This document shows positions 1 through 11,239 of a stretch of 64,000 bases of DNA, piece by piece (position 1 is the first letter of the stretch; each line of letters begins with the position of its first letter). This DNA comes from Episyrphus balteatus. Taxonomy: Eukaryota; Arthropoda; Insecta; Diptera; Syrphidae. The stretch covers positions 159,127,718 through 159,191,717 of the forward strand of contig NC_079134.1 of the NCBI RefSeq assembly GCF_945859705.1, read 5' to 3'. A model generated the notes under the pieces. That model searched no databases and was not told where the DNA came from. It saw only the letters and a program-made list of their open reading frames with translations. The position numbers and the translations under genes are program-made.

Positions 1-217
1 CAAAATATACTTTTTTTCTAAAGAAATTTGGGGTGCTGAACTCAAACACGAAGCCAAAAAAAATTCTATTAGCCTCCGTTCTTGAAATATTACCGTTATA
101 AAATGCAAAAACATTTTTTTATAACAGTTATATTTAAAAAAAAAGGAGGTTAAAAGAATATTTCTGACTTTGGATTCGAGTAAAACAACCCTCAAATTAA
201 AAAAAAGTATATTTTGG
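1..217. repeat. Imperfect foldback repeat at window edge
   Basis: The first bases (CAAAATATACTTTTTTT) are the reverse complement of the stretch ending near 217, and AGCCTCC near 70 pairs with GGAGGTTA near 145. The two arms of about 105 bases are roughly 70% complementary, so this is an aged hairpin repeat. A related half-copy lies at about 403-535 (a GATTCGAG and AAGTATAT..TTGGTTC block), and similar wording recurs at about 22,340-22,400. It is probably a non-autonomous transposon end; the left side may continue beyond the window. Confidence 0.5.
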
Positions 218-1719
218 TTCATGTGGCAAGCATGTTGTGACCAATGACTTAAACTTTAGATTAAGTTAAGTTTGTGTTTAGATTATTAACTGAAAGTAAA
301 GATATCTCGGGCAATAAAAGAGATATCGGGAAGATTTAAACTCTGTTCTTGGAAGATGCAAATCAGTTCTTATAGGCCACGTTACAAATTTATTTATAAA
401 ACCATAACCTCGAAAACAGCCAAAATGACGTTTGTTTGCATTTTATAATGGTAATATTTCAAAAATGCAGGCTAATCAAATTTTTTTTTTACTTCAGATT
501 CGAGTTTAGAAAAGTATATCTTGGTTCTTGTGGCAAAAAAAAGCTTATTATTTCTTATTTTCAAAGTTTTAAATTGGAATTTTTCTCGTAGTAAGAGATT
601 TTTCTTGTCAAAAAGTTATTTAAAAAAAAAAACATGTTTTAAAAACTGCTTGATATATTGGAGTGCTGAAGTGACTCAGAAAAATTATTCTAATATTTTT
701 GTCTTGTTTACTAAGAATTCGGGTGCCTGTTTTTCTATTCAGATTGGTCATTCATTATTCAAGATATACACGGAAAAAATTACGCCAGGAATAACTTTAC
801 TTCTACTATATTTAATATGATAGAATATATAATATATGATTTGCGAGGTCAGGAGGTGCAACTAAGCAAAAATAAATTAGTTTCAGTGCCCATTTAGGCT
901 GTAAACTTAAGTTCGTATATTCGTTGACATAAGTAAATGATAAAAAAAGTATTTCTTTTAATCTGTCTACACATTTCTCGATTCGTTTACCAAAAAAGTT
1001 GAGTGCAGTGCAAGTTGTTAATGTATCTTAAAATGAAGCTTTATAGATTTACTTTGCGCAGCTAAAGACAAGTCCTTGTTGGTCTTAAAAAAAAAAAAAA
1101 TAGGACATTTTTCCTCAAAAAGTTAATTAGGTAGAAATAAATCAGATCAAATTGTTGAAAATTTGTTTTAAAAATTTTCATTTCATTAAAAAGCTTAATT
1201 TTTGTTTCTAGTAATCTAATATTTGACAATTGAGTTGTGACAAAAAATAAATCAAACATTTTTCATTTTAAGACTACTTAAAAGTTCCATACAAATTGGT
1301 GCAATTGCAAAGGATAAAAAGGTATCTTCTATGGAATGCTCAAAAATTAAAGAATGCAGCAAAAATTATTAGATTTTGCTTAAAGGTGCATTCATGCAAC
1401 TTTTGAAATTACATTTATATGGAAGAAACTTCTATATTTAAATAACCACTGCACTTGCAAATCAGTTTTATCAAGTTAAGTAGTCAGGAACGCATATATT
1501 TTATCGTCCGAAAGGCATTATATTTATTACACTCAAGCTCCCTCAAAAAATGCACTCATGCTCAAATTTAATGCACATCCTATTTAATCTACAGAAAAAA
1601 ACCTATTATTACCTTTTTTTTCAGATGAGACAAGAGTGAGTTTTCAAGGGATGGAATGAATTGTTTGTGGAGAAAGTTTGTGGAGAAATTTGCTGAATTC
1701 TGTCTATCAACCTACGAAC
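218..1719. other. AT-rich stretch without a gene
   Basis: Apart from the half-copy of the edge foldback at about 403-535, I see only AT-rich sequence. The 99-codon open frame at 521-820 is Phe/Leu/Lys-rich, as expected of random AT-rich DNA, and matches no family I know. Confidence 0.5.
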
Positions 1720-2085
1720 CTTCTAGAGGTGGTTCATTAAATTTCCTGGAGTGTGTTTAAAGATACGTGAATTATATCCTCGAACAGTATGCGGTGCCTA
1801 TCAGTCCTAGAACCTTAATTTGGTTACCAGTTTATTCTGATTCACGATAATGCACGAGCTCATAGTGTTAGAAGAGTTTCAGAATATCTTTACTATTTGG
1901 ATTTACTATTTAGAAATCCGGATATGAAAATGCTTAAGAGTCGCGTTCGCAACCGAAATCTACCTTCAAGCTTTACAGAATAGCTGAAAACTGCAGTGAA
2001 AGAAGAGTCTGAAAAGATTTTACAACAAGACCATCAAAAATTCTCCAAGTTGAAATTTATGCGGTAGAAGAGGCAGTAAAAAGTA
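1720..2085 (+). pseudogene. Tc1-like transposase relic
   Basis: This is a decayed fragment of a Tc1/mariner-superfamily transposase. Around 1,728 a Gly-Gly-Ser-Leu block matches the GGS(L/V)MVWG region of Tc1 proteins. From 1,840 the frame reads IHDNARAHSVRRVSEYL, the classic block around the second catalytic aspartate (HDNARPH in intact relatives). In the same frame at 1,915 comes NPDM, followed by SRVRNRN. In intact Tc1 proteins about a dozen residues, including NPIEN with the catalytic glutamate, sit between these two blocks; here only a few remain, so the glutamate appears deleted. A stop follows at about 1,981 and further stops occur upstream. No intact terminal repeats were identified. 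It is dead as an enzyme source. Confidence 0.85.
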
Positions 2086-4980
2086 TTGAATATAACTATT
2101 GTTGGGAAAAATTGTCACTTGGAAATAATTTGCTTATAAATAGATTCTCAAGTCTAAAATTTGGAACTTAAGTATCAAATTCAACAATGCAAAGAAAAAA
2201 TTCTAAACAACTTTTTTGTTTAAAGTTTATGATCGAAACATTATCGTTTGCTAAATAATTTCCAAACTTGTTTGCTGATCTTTAAAGCTTCTAGAAGTAA
2301 TTTTTTTTATTTTTCGCATTACAAACCCTAACTGTTATTTAATGTTGTTCCAAGGTGGGTATCGTAGGAAGAAATTTCAAAAAAATTGCCTGAAGTTTGC
2401 AATTCTTCGAAAAAATATTGTGTTGGTATGCAGTTATCTACATAAGTGGATAAAGATAGTTCTCCTAACTTAAGAGTATTTTTTATTCCAACAGAACAGA
2501 TATCAGTGCAAATTCTTATGAATGCAATTATCACACCACAAAAGCAAAAAAATAACTCACTCAACTCACATCAACACTTTCATATATGATTTAGAGATAT
2601 ATATATTTTTTTTTTTAGTCCTTGCATATCCTTCAGTTTGGTTTAATCTTCATCATCATTAGAACAAAAGTAATTTCAACTTTTCTAAGGATTTTTTACA
2701 CTTTTTTTTTGCAAAAAAAAAAAACTAGAAAATTTCTAGACACATAGACACCGACCAAAACTAAAAGAAAAATTTGTTTGCGTTTTCGTTTATGTTAGTG
2801 TGTGTGTAAGTGTTTTTTTTTTTGTTTTTAGAAACAAATCCCATCTGCTCTGTATCATTTATGTGAAAAAGTGAATATACACACAAATAGCACAGACATA
2901 TCTATTTTCCAACAAAAACCCTCAGGCGGAAAGTTAAAATTGGTTTCGCATGAATGAACTTACACCCCCAGCACTTTAACCTTTATGTGTGAGTTGCTAC
3001 TTTTTTTTTTTTGGTTTGTCATTTCTTTTTGTTTCACTATTTTTTGTAATTTGGATTTATTATTTTTTTGTTTTTGCTTTGCTTTTGCACATCTTCTTCG
3101 TCTCCTACTAATCTCAATGCGCGCATGATCTACCTCAATAAGTGGATTTACTATAAAATCTCCATTTTGCAATGCTTGTCGTTGTCGTCCTGACAGAACC
3201 CCGAGAAAAGCTTTTTAAATATGCAATGATTTATAGAATAAAAAAAAGGACGAAGATTTATTCAAAACGACATATGAAATGTATATTTTTTTTTTTTGAA
3301 AAAGGATAATGTGAAAAATGTTTCGAAGGCAAAATTTGACTTTTATCAGGACCCCAAGGAAGACACGTTGGGGGCGTTAAATATAGAGATATCAGTTTAT
3401 GCTAATTTGCCATCCATTAAAAGCTTATTTTATTATATATATTTTTGGGTATACTATCCTCTATAATCAGTTTCAGGTTTCACACTGAAAAAGACACAGC
3501 AACACACAAGCAAAAGGACTAAAAGCAAAATGAGATGATGATGATGATGACGATAAAGTTATTTTGTTCAACTGGGTAATTTATGGTCGGAAACAAACAC
3601 TCTGCTGCTGTAACTAATTAGCAACAAGGAGAAAAGCAAAAAAAAAAATATACAGGATAAAGGATATGGGATTTTGTGGGCAGGAACTACTTAATATCGA
3701 ATGAATTCATTTCGTAATGGGAGTCAAATAAATTTTTATTTCTTCAGAAAGATAATATTATTTTTGCTATAAGTCAGTCATTTTTTGTATCCTTTTTATT
3801 CTATAGTTATTTACGATACCAAAACAATTGATTCCAATATAAATCTAGTTGTATATGTGTAAAATGGAATAAAGCCAAATCAATAGATTGTGGCTATGGG
3901 TTTGATAGTTGATTACACACCCACATGGATTTTTTTGTAAAGAAGAAGACTATGCAAAAAAACAAAAAATAAACTGACTTTATGCTGTAAGGAGTCTTTT
4001 CGATGAAAATCCCGACAAAATCAATTTACCTGAGGGTTGAAAATTTTTTTTTTTTACACTATCACATGTGTGTTTTTTTTTTTTTTTTTTTTTGAAAAAA
4101 TGTTGTGTTGAGGTGTTGTATATTTTGAGAGGGAATTGTTGTGAAGGCGTTAGAGATGCTTCAAGCATCAATTCGATGGTAATAAACTCAACAAAACTTG
4201 GCAAGAGTAAGCTGCGTAAAAGATGAGCCATGTCCTTATTGTGATGCAATATTTAACAAAACAAAAAAAAAAAAATTGAAACGTGTGTTGGCAGGAAAAA
4301 GTATCAATCAATCATAATGCCAATTAGGTTTTGCCGTTGGAAAAAAAAAACTTGTGGTGTAACTGTTAAAAACCCTCTTCAAAACACACGTGCAATGGAA
4401 AACTACATCTTTTGTAAAATAAAAACTTTGAATTACGTGATGATTTTACTGCATTCGACAGTTTTTGTGAGGAAAATGAAGTATTTTTTAAGAGATCGGG
4501 GTATTCGTTACTGTAGATTTAAAGTTTTTATAAATATTGGAAAAGAATAAGTTTCACGTTGCACCTTGACCTTTACTCAATTTTATAAACGCGCCCGACA
4601 TGTTAAGACAATTTTTTAATCCTTTAACCCTATCAAATATAATCAAATTTGCTTTAAAAACAAGTGTCTGCGATGTTTTTTTTTTGTAGGAATTGAGTAG
4701 GATTGCCGAGTAATTGCTCATTAAGAGTTGGAGCAATAAATTTTTTAGATAGAAGATTTGTATATTTTTACCTTAAAGTGAATACAAAATCATACATTTT
4801 TGTTCAAAAAAGATTTTTTGTACCTAGTAGTTTTTTGTTTTCATTTGAATAGGGTTACCACATTTTTTAAATTATTTTTTGAAATGTGAGACTTTTTAGG
4901 TATTTGTTTGGCTATATAAATATTTCCTTGTTAAGCCAAACTAAAGAGATATGAAGAATTGATTCATGTAGTAATTTTTT
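2086..4980. other. AT-rich DNA, no gene recognised
   Basis: Long T and A tracts, a short (GATGAT)n run near 3,533-3,550 and scattered small open frames of low-complexity composition. No splice-bounded coding exon, RNA gene or clear transposon terminus was found. It is plausibly intron of the minus-strand gene whose exon lies at 14,695-16,017, but this is inference. Confidence 0.5.
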
Positions 4981-5510
4981 AACCTAACCTAACCTAACCT
5001 AACCTAACCTAACCTAACCTAACCTAACCTAACCTAACCTAACCTAACCTAACCTAACCTAACCTAACCTAACCTAACCTAACCTAACCTAACCTAACCT
5101 AACCTAACCTAACCTAACCTAACCTAACCTAACCTAACCTAACCTAACCTAACCTAACCTAACCTAACCTAACCTAACCTAACCTAACCTAACCTAACCT
5201 AACCTAACCTAACCTAACCTAACCTAACCTAACCTAACCTAACCTAACCTAACCTAACCTAACCTAACCTAACCTAACCTAACCTAACCTAACCTAACCT
5301 AACCTAACCTAACCTAACCTAACCTAACCTAACCTAACCTAACCTAACCTAACCTAACCTAACCTAACCTAACCTAACCTAACCTAACCTAACCTAACCT
5401 AACCTAACCTAACCTAACCTAACCTAACCTAACCTAACCTAACCTAACCTAACCTAACCTAACCTAACCTAACCTAACCTAACCTAACCTAACCTAACCT
5501 AACCTAACCT
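4981..5510. repeat. Perfect (AACCT)n / (TTAGG)n array
   Basis: There are 106 uninterrupted copies of AACCT (530 bp) with no variant base visible. Read on the minus strand this is (TTAGG)n, the ancestral insect telomere repeat. The left flank is a T-run; the right flank begins GTTATGTGCCCG and shows no telomere-associated retrotransposon that I recognise. The array lies inside ordinary transposon-rich DNA, so if correctly assembled it is an interstitial telomere-type array. A much shorter degenerate trace (GGTTAGGTTAAGG) occurs near 63,363. Alternatives are a microsatellite expanded by slippage, or an assembly join at a chromosome end. Confidence 0.97.
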
Positions 5511-6957
5511 GTTATGTGCCCGATTCATACCTTGTTTAATTGAATACACCACGTTAATAAATCCATTTGATGTGTTAACGCTTTAAGTGAGCGTTGAATC
5601 AATAAGATACTGGGTCACTGTGGCGTATGTGTAACATTTTTTTTTTTTTAATTTTTATCGTTAATTTTTACATTTTATATGGAAGTAATAAATTCATAGG
5701 TACAATAAATTGAAACTGGAGATTTTGAAATAATATTCAGAACATGATGTCACAAGCAAATGTGCTATCATTTGCGAGTAAGTAAGTTTACATGAAAACG
5801 AGTCTTGTAAGATCAGTCGAGCATTTAATTTGATTTATTATTAAAAATTCATCTCAATTAATTTACACAAAGTACTAATATGAACATGAACTGTACTTGT
5901 CGTTCTGTAAAAAAACATCTCATTTCAATTGAAAAGAACGAATTACAAAGAACAAAAATCTGCTATTCACTCACGAATTTAAAGATAAATAAATGTTTAT
6001 CTATAGAAGTTAAATTTTTAATCAAATATTGTTTTTTCTTTACACAAAAAAAAAAAAAAAACACAAAGCAAAGTAACATTTTTCTATTTGTTCGGTATAC
6101 AATGTTTGAACAGGACTACCTTCCTTCACTAACATGTTTTCTTAACAGTGTTTTGTCTTTGAGAAAAGATATCTTTTCACTGTCAAAAAATTTTCCAAGA
6201 AACCAAAAATAACTGAATTAGATTTCATTACACAATTTTTCTTTGTTCTACAGTCTTGTAAAGATTTTAGCTCATTTTATTCGGCTTTGTTTAGAAAAAA
6301 AAAACCTATAGATATAAAATACCCATAGATAAAGAATGTGTATTTAAATAAACATTAAAAAGATGGTTTGTTTAAATGTAATTGGTTTTTTTTTTTGGAA
6401 AGACAAAAAATTGAATTACGATTTTATTCAAAATCATAAAAGATTTATTTATGATTGTTTGTTCGGAAATAAATTGGATGTTTTCACAAAATTATCAAAG
6501 CTTACGCAATAAATCTAAGAAAATTGAAATAAATTTGCTTTTTAAATTGAGTTTTCTGGTTAGCAAGAACACACAAAGCTTCTTGTTTTTACAGACACAA
6601 AAAGGAACAAAGATCTTTTTAAATTAACAATTTGTAAGTAATTTTCTCTTTCTTAGGAATTTTTTTTTGTTTTTTAGAATTTTTAAATTGATATGGGTTC
6701 TATGATTTAAGGAGCCTTAAGAATGTGAATGTGTTTTGGCAAAATAAAAATTGCGAAAGGCAAGAATCCACATCTGTGCCAATTACAAAAGTGTCTTTAA
6801 GAAAAAAAAATGGATAAAAACAATAAATTTATACAATTAACAACTGCTCCCACTGTCCGGAAGGCGTACGTTGACCCTCCGTGGGCAAAATTAAATTTGG
6901 GGACAATTTTTCTCTTTATTTTAATTAGAACATGAATGGAGAATTTTAGCTTTCGTT
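5511..6957. other. AT-rich DNA with one dispersed repeat trace
   Basis: At 5,614-5,638 the block GGTCACTGTGGCGTA followed by GTAACATTTT is the reverse complement of a block at about 62,159-62,186, so the DNA beside the AACCT array is itself repetitive. The 110-codon frame at 5,880-6,212 is rich in Lys, Phe, Asn and Ser with no recognisable motif and is judged spurious. Nothing else is seen. Confidence 0.5.
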
Positions 6958-7163
6958 CCGACTTCCAAAAAGGAGGAGGTACCTATTCAATTCGACTGTT
7001 TTTTTTTTTTTTGTGTTTGTTACCTCATAACTTTGGACTGAGTGAACCAATTTTGATAATTCTTTTTGCATTGGAGAGCTGGTGGCTGCCATGTGGTCCC
7101 ATTTCAATTCAGTTCAGTTAGAAAACCCATAAAACCTAGTTTTAGCCATGGAAGTCGGTTTTG
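6958..7163. repeat. CCGACTTCC-type dispersed insect repeat, copy 1
   Basis: It begins CCGACTTCCAAAAAGGAGG and ends GGAAGTCGGTT, so the first and last bases are inverted. The interior (TTACCTCATAACTTTGGACT and TTTTGATAATTCTTTTTG) is shared almost base for base with the copy at 25,928. I recall repeats with this head sequence as abundant in many insect genomes; the superfamily is unknown to me. It overlaps a 61-codon frame that is a by-product of the repeat. Confidence 0.75.
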
Positions 7164-7928
7164 ATTTTTGATAAAAATGATTATTATCATTCTATACCGT
7201 TTTTGTTTTTGCTAGGTATTTGGAGATTTTTGGGGATTTGGAGAAAGTGGGAGAAAAAAAAATCTTTTTTTTAGATTTTGTTCATTGGATGCCTTTCGTC
7301 ATGGAGATTTTATCCATGGGGTCAAACATTTTCTGGAGATTTTATCCGATTGAGATTTTTTTGTTGGAGATAGTGTATGTCTCCCGGGTGGACCTTACAC
7401 GGCCTAATCACCGTGTTTGAAGACTTCTCAAAGTTCTCACAGACTTAAATATGTAACATTAACTTCAGTTAACTGCTGAAATTTTGATAAAAGTTCCTCA
7501 CAATAATCAAACAATCAATTGTTTGTATTATCAAAAAGGACAAAAATTCAAAATCAACTTTTTTATCGATCACAACATAAACGCATATTTATCAATTCAG
7601 TTGGTTTGCCAATACCCGAGGTTTAACCTACTAAATATCCACAGTTCAGAAAAAGAAAACATTACATTTAGTAAAAAGAATATCCGCTTTCCAGGCAAGT
7701 CACTGCAATTCACTATTGTTCATTAAGCTCAAGCAATAAAAGTGGGTAGATATAGAAACCTAATAGATAAATATTCTTGAAGTATGCTTTATTCAAAACA
7801 GATCCCAAAAGAACTTTTCCTACTATTTTGTTTCTTTCTTACTTCAGATAAATATCTTTCAAGTAATGATTTCTATAATATCTGTGATGTTTTTAAAAAT
7901 TCCCTCTTTCAAAAAGTGTACTAAATGT
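7164..7928. other. AT-rich DNA with loose GGAGATTT repeats
   Basis: Between about 7,215 and 7,375 the motif GGAGATTT recurs five or so times, suggesting a degenerate minisatellite or an unrecognised repeat. The remainder, including an 80-codon frame at 7,484-7,726, shows nothing recognisable. Confidence 0.4.
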
Positions 7929-8016
7929 CCCAAATAACAGTTTTGCTTCTTTAAAGCTTTACAGAAGCTATAGAAGTACCTGTAAAGCTTTACAGAAGCA
8001 AAATTGTTTGTGAGGG
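7929..8016. mobile_element. Tiny MITE (AGAAGCAAAATTGTT ends), copy 1
   Basis: The ends CCCAAATAACAGTTTTGCTT and, on the other strand, CCCTCACAAACAATTTTGCT are imperfect inverted repeats, continued inward by CTGTAAAGCTTTACAG-type palindromes. At about 88 bp it is almost all terminal repeat. A relative with the same AAGCTTTA and GCAAAATTGTT words lies at 12,723-12,821. The target duplication is not clear. Confidence 0.5.
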
Positions 8017-8302
8017 TAGGTAAGCTGTTTCATTAATAAATTTGTGAGTTCTTGCTTAGTAATATCGTTGTTACATTACGAAGAAACAAGTGAGAACAAA
8101 AAAGAAAGCTGTTATTTGAAGACAAATTGCTTTTTTTAAATCACAATCACACTTCATGTCTTTTTTCTTTTTATTAAAACAAAAAGGAAATATCCCAAAT
8201 TTTGTAGGATACTGATTTCCTTCAAGTTATTCTAAATTCCCAATAAATTGTCATCGATGATTTTGACTTTATATTTTCCTTCTATTCACACACACACATA
8301 TA

Positions 8303-9730
8303 CATTAGGGTGTTCGTTATTTTGAATCAAGTTTCTAAGTGGAAAAACTGTTTCTAAAAAATAAAAAAAATCATGCGATTCACACGTGGTAGAAGTGAAA
8401 CCTTAAAAAATCATTTTTCTTGAAAAAAAAAAAAAAAAAAAAATAGAAAAAATCTACCTATTTTTATTGTATCACCTTCAAATCCATGTTTTTTATATGA
8501 CAACCTATATTCATTTTATATCATCTAAAAGCTTTTTGTCTTAGCTCAAAATATATATATCGATCAGGTCTATGAGACATCTACAAAAAGAGCTAGAATT
8601 TTTTGAACTCGATCAATTTCCATAAAAAAAGCGAAAAAACACGTATTTTTATCTTCTCACGCTATTAAATGCATTTTTTACCTAACAACCTCTAAAAAAA
8701 TTAATACCATCTGAAAGCTTATTGTCTTAGCTCAAAATATATCGATCAGACCTATGAGACATCTACAAAAAGAGCTAGAATTTTTTAAACTCGATGAAAT
8801 TTCATAAAAAAAAGCAAAACAAAATTTATTTTTATGTTCTCATGCTATTAAATCAATTTTTTTGTTTGACAACCTATAAAAAATTTTATACCATGTGCAA
8901 GCTTATTGTTTCATCTTGTAGGTATAATAATGTATAAATATTATTTCAAAGATGTCTACAAGAGAAGTTAGAGTTTTTTAAAGTCAACCATGTCGAATTT
9001 CCAGACTGAGATTACGGTACTTCCTACACTAGTAGCTGGTCATCGCCAATAGATCTCCACAGGTGTTTTGAGGTATTTTTAAATTTTTTTCAATTTAAGA
9101 TTGTGTAACTTGTAGAGTACGTAACGTTATGTGTGATATATCAAATAAAAGGTTATGTTATCAGCATGCGTATTAAAGTTAAATCAAATTTGTATGTGCA
9201 CTAGATCAAAAGATATAACGTGTGTTGGAAAAGAACATCTTTTAACCGTTATCTCAGAATTTTGAATATGAAATTAATTGAAATTTTGTACAATTATAAT
9301 TTATAACCTATCTATAGTACAAATTTCATTCAACTATCTATTAAAACAAAAAAGTTATAACAACTTGAAGTCGTGTCGCGTTTTCGTGTCATCTTGTTTC
9401 AAATCACTACGATACTAAAGATACTAAAAAAAAAAATTCTAAATAATAAAAAAAAAATAAACCCAAAAAAGATATACATGAAAAGGGTTTTTAATATAGA
9501 ATAGAACCTCATCAAAAATTTTTACATTTAGGCTATATCTAAAAAAATGGCCTAGTAGGTAAACATATACCTATTTCAAATGCGAAAAAACTTTAACCCT
9601 CTTGGGGCGCCATCTAGCGTCAAAATAAAAATCTGAAAAAATTAGAGAATTTTTTTTTATTATTTAGAAACAGTTTTTCCACTTAGGAACTTGATTCCCG
9701 AAAAAAACCTAAATAACGAACGCCCTAATG
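8303..9730. mobile_element. 1.43 kb non-autonomous TIR element (copy A)
   Basis: The left end starts CATTAGGGTGTTCGTTATTT and the right end is its near-exact inverse (ends CGCCCTAATG). Homology between the ends continues for about 70 bases through CTAAGTGGAAAAACTGTTTC. Both ends are flanked by TA (8,301-8,302 and 9,731-9,732), fitting a Tc1/mariner-type target duplication. There is no transposase frame. The interior holds about 186-base tandem units beginning AGCTT(A/T)TTGTCTTAGCTC near 8,530, 8,717 and, more degraded, 8,900, followed by a block around GAGATTACGGTACTTCC shared with copies at 11,240-12,254 (inverted), 51,440-52,300 and 60,344-61,882. Confidence 0.8.
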
Positions 9731-11239
9731 TACATACATACTTATAAATATATTGTATTTTACGACTTGTGATGTATAGAAATTTCATTTAAGAAATTTC
9801 AGAAAAGAAAAAGATAAAACACAGTAAGAGACAGTATCGAAGAAGAAAAAAAAAATTCATTAATTTTATGTTGCCCCCATAAGCATAAGCATCTTAAACA
9901 AGGTTAAAAGGGTCGCTCGCTTTAAGGCTTATTAGTATTTGTCCTAAGAGGAATGCGTGCAAAAGTTTTTTTTGTTGTTGTTGTTGTTTTTTTTTTAAAT
10001 GTAATACTTTATGATTTCAAGCACTTAGGATGGAAATCATTGAAGAAAATGGTAAAAAAAAAAGAGAGAAACAAACCGTTCATCACAAGGTTTATATGAT
10101 ATTTATAAAAAAGGACACACAAAATATATACATAGATCTTCATGTGTATGTAAAAAGGAAGACTAAGAAAACCGAAAAAATAATAACCATGGTTAGGGTT
10201 TTAAGTGACTAAGGTTTTCTTCAAACGTAATTGTTTTGCGAAGGACAAAAGTTGGTTAAGAAACCATGAAATTGGTTAAGTAAGTGGCCTTGAAGTTGAA
10301 TGTCAAGGAAAACATTTTGTTGGGATTATGTCTTTTTTTTTTGCATAATTTAATAATATACGTGCACTCAAGGGGTTTTTGTTGAGGTTTTGTCCTTTAA
10401 ATATGACTAATCATATAACAAGCTTAGGGAATAAAGTTCTTGAAGAATTTCAGTGACTTCTTTGAATATTTAATATTTAAAAGGTTAATTTCTTCGAAAA
10501 TCAAGATATTTTAGTAAAAAAAAATAAGATTTGAGAAGGGCCTTGAAAATACGTGTAGAATTTCGGTACTTGTTCATTCAAGAAAAGTCTTAAAGTCTTC
10601 TAAGAGCTGATTTTTTATTTTTTTTCTGCAAAGTAATAGATTTTAAAACATTCATCATTTTCAAATTCCTTAGATGACAAAATTTCTTCCATTTTTATTT
10701 TCATGCAAGGATTTCATTAAAACGCTTAAATGTAAAAGTCGTTATTATTACAAGACAAATGGTCTATTTTTCCTGTGTATAAAACAAATGGCAATTAAAC
10801 CATGTGTCTGCACATTCTCTGCTTACACAGAACAAACAAATACATACATAATACCTTTCTACATCTTATTCTCTGAAAATATTATTATTACCATTGTTTA
10901 TGTTTATGTAAGATACCCCAGTTAGGTGGTAGGAATATTTAAAACAATAAAACTTTATAACAATAAAAATTTTGTTGTTGTTGTTGTTTTGGTTCTATAT
11001 TATGTTTCCACATTAATAAGAGTGAAAATATATTTTACATTGGATAATGTATATAAGGTACCTTACCTACCCACCTTCATCTAAACAAACCATTGCTATT
11101 GTAAGATACACGTGCAACTTGCTGAAGAAATTATCTTTTAAAAGCAACTTTTTAAACATTAAATCATGAATTTCTATTACTCTTGAAGGCTTTATCTAAT
11201 GGTGGAACATAATATGCTTAAGCTTAAAGAGTTTGAATA
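9731..11239. other. AT-rich DNA, no gene recognised
   Basis: Simple GTT runs (near 9,972 and 10,974) and AT-rich sequence. Small open frames at 10,030-10,212 and 10,674-10,925 carry no motif I know. Confidence 0.45.

Noticed and set aside
5880..6212. 110-codon open frame
   Set aside because: Composition (Lys, Asn, Phe, Ser) reflects AT-rich DNA and it spans a poly-A run; no homology recognised.
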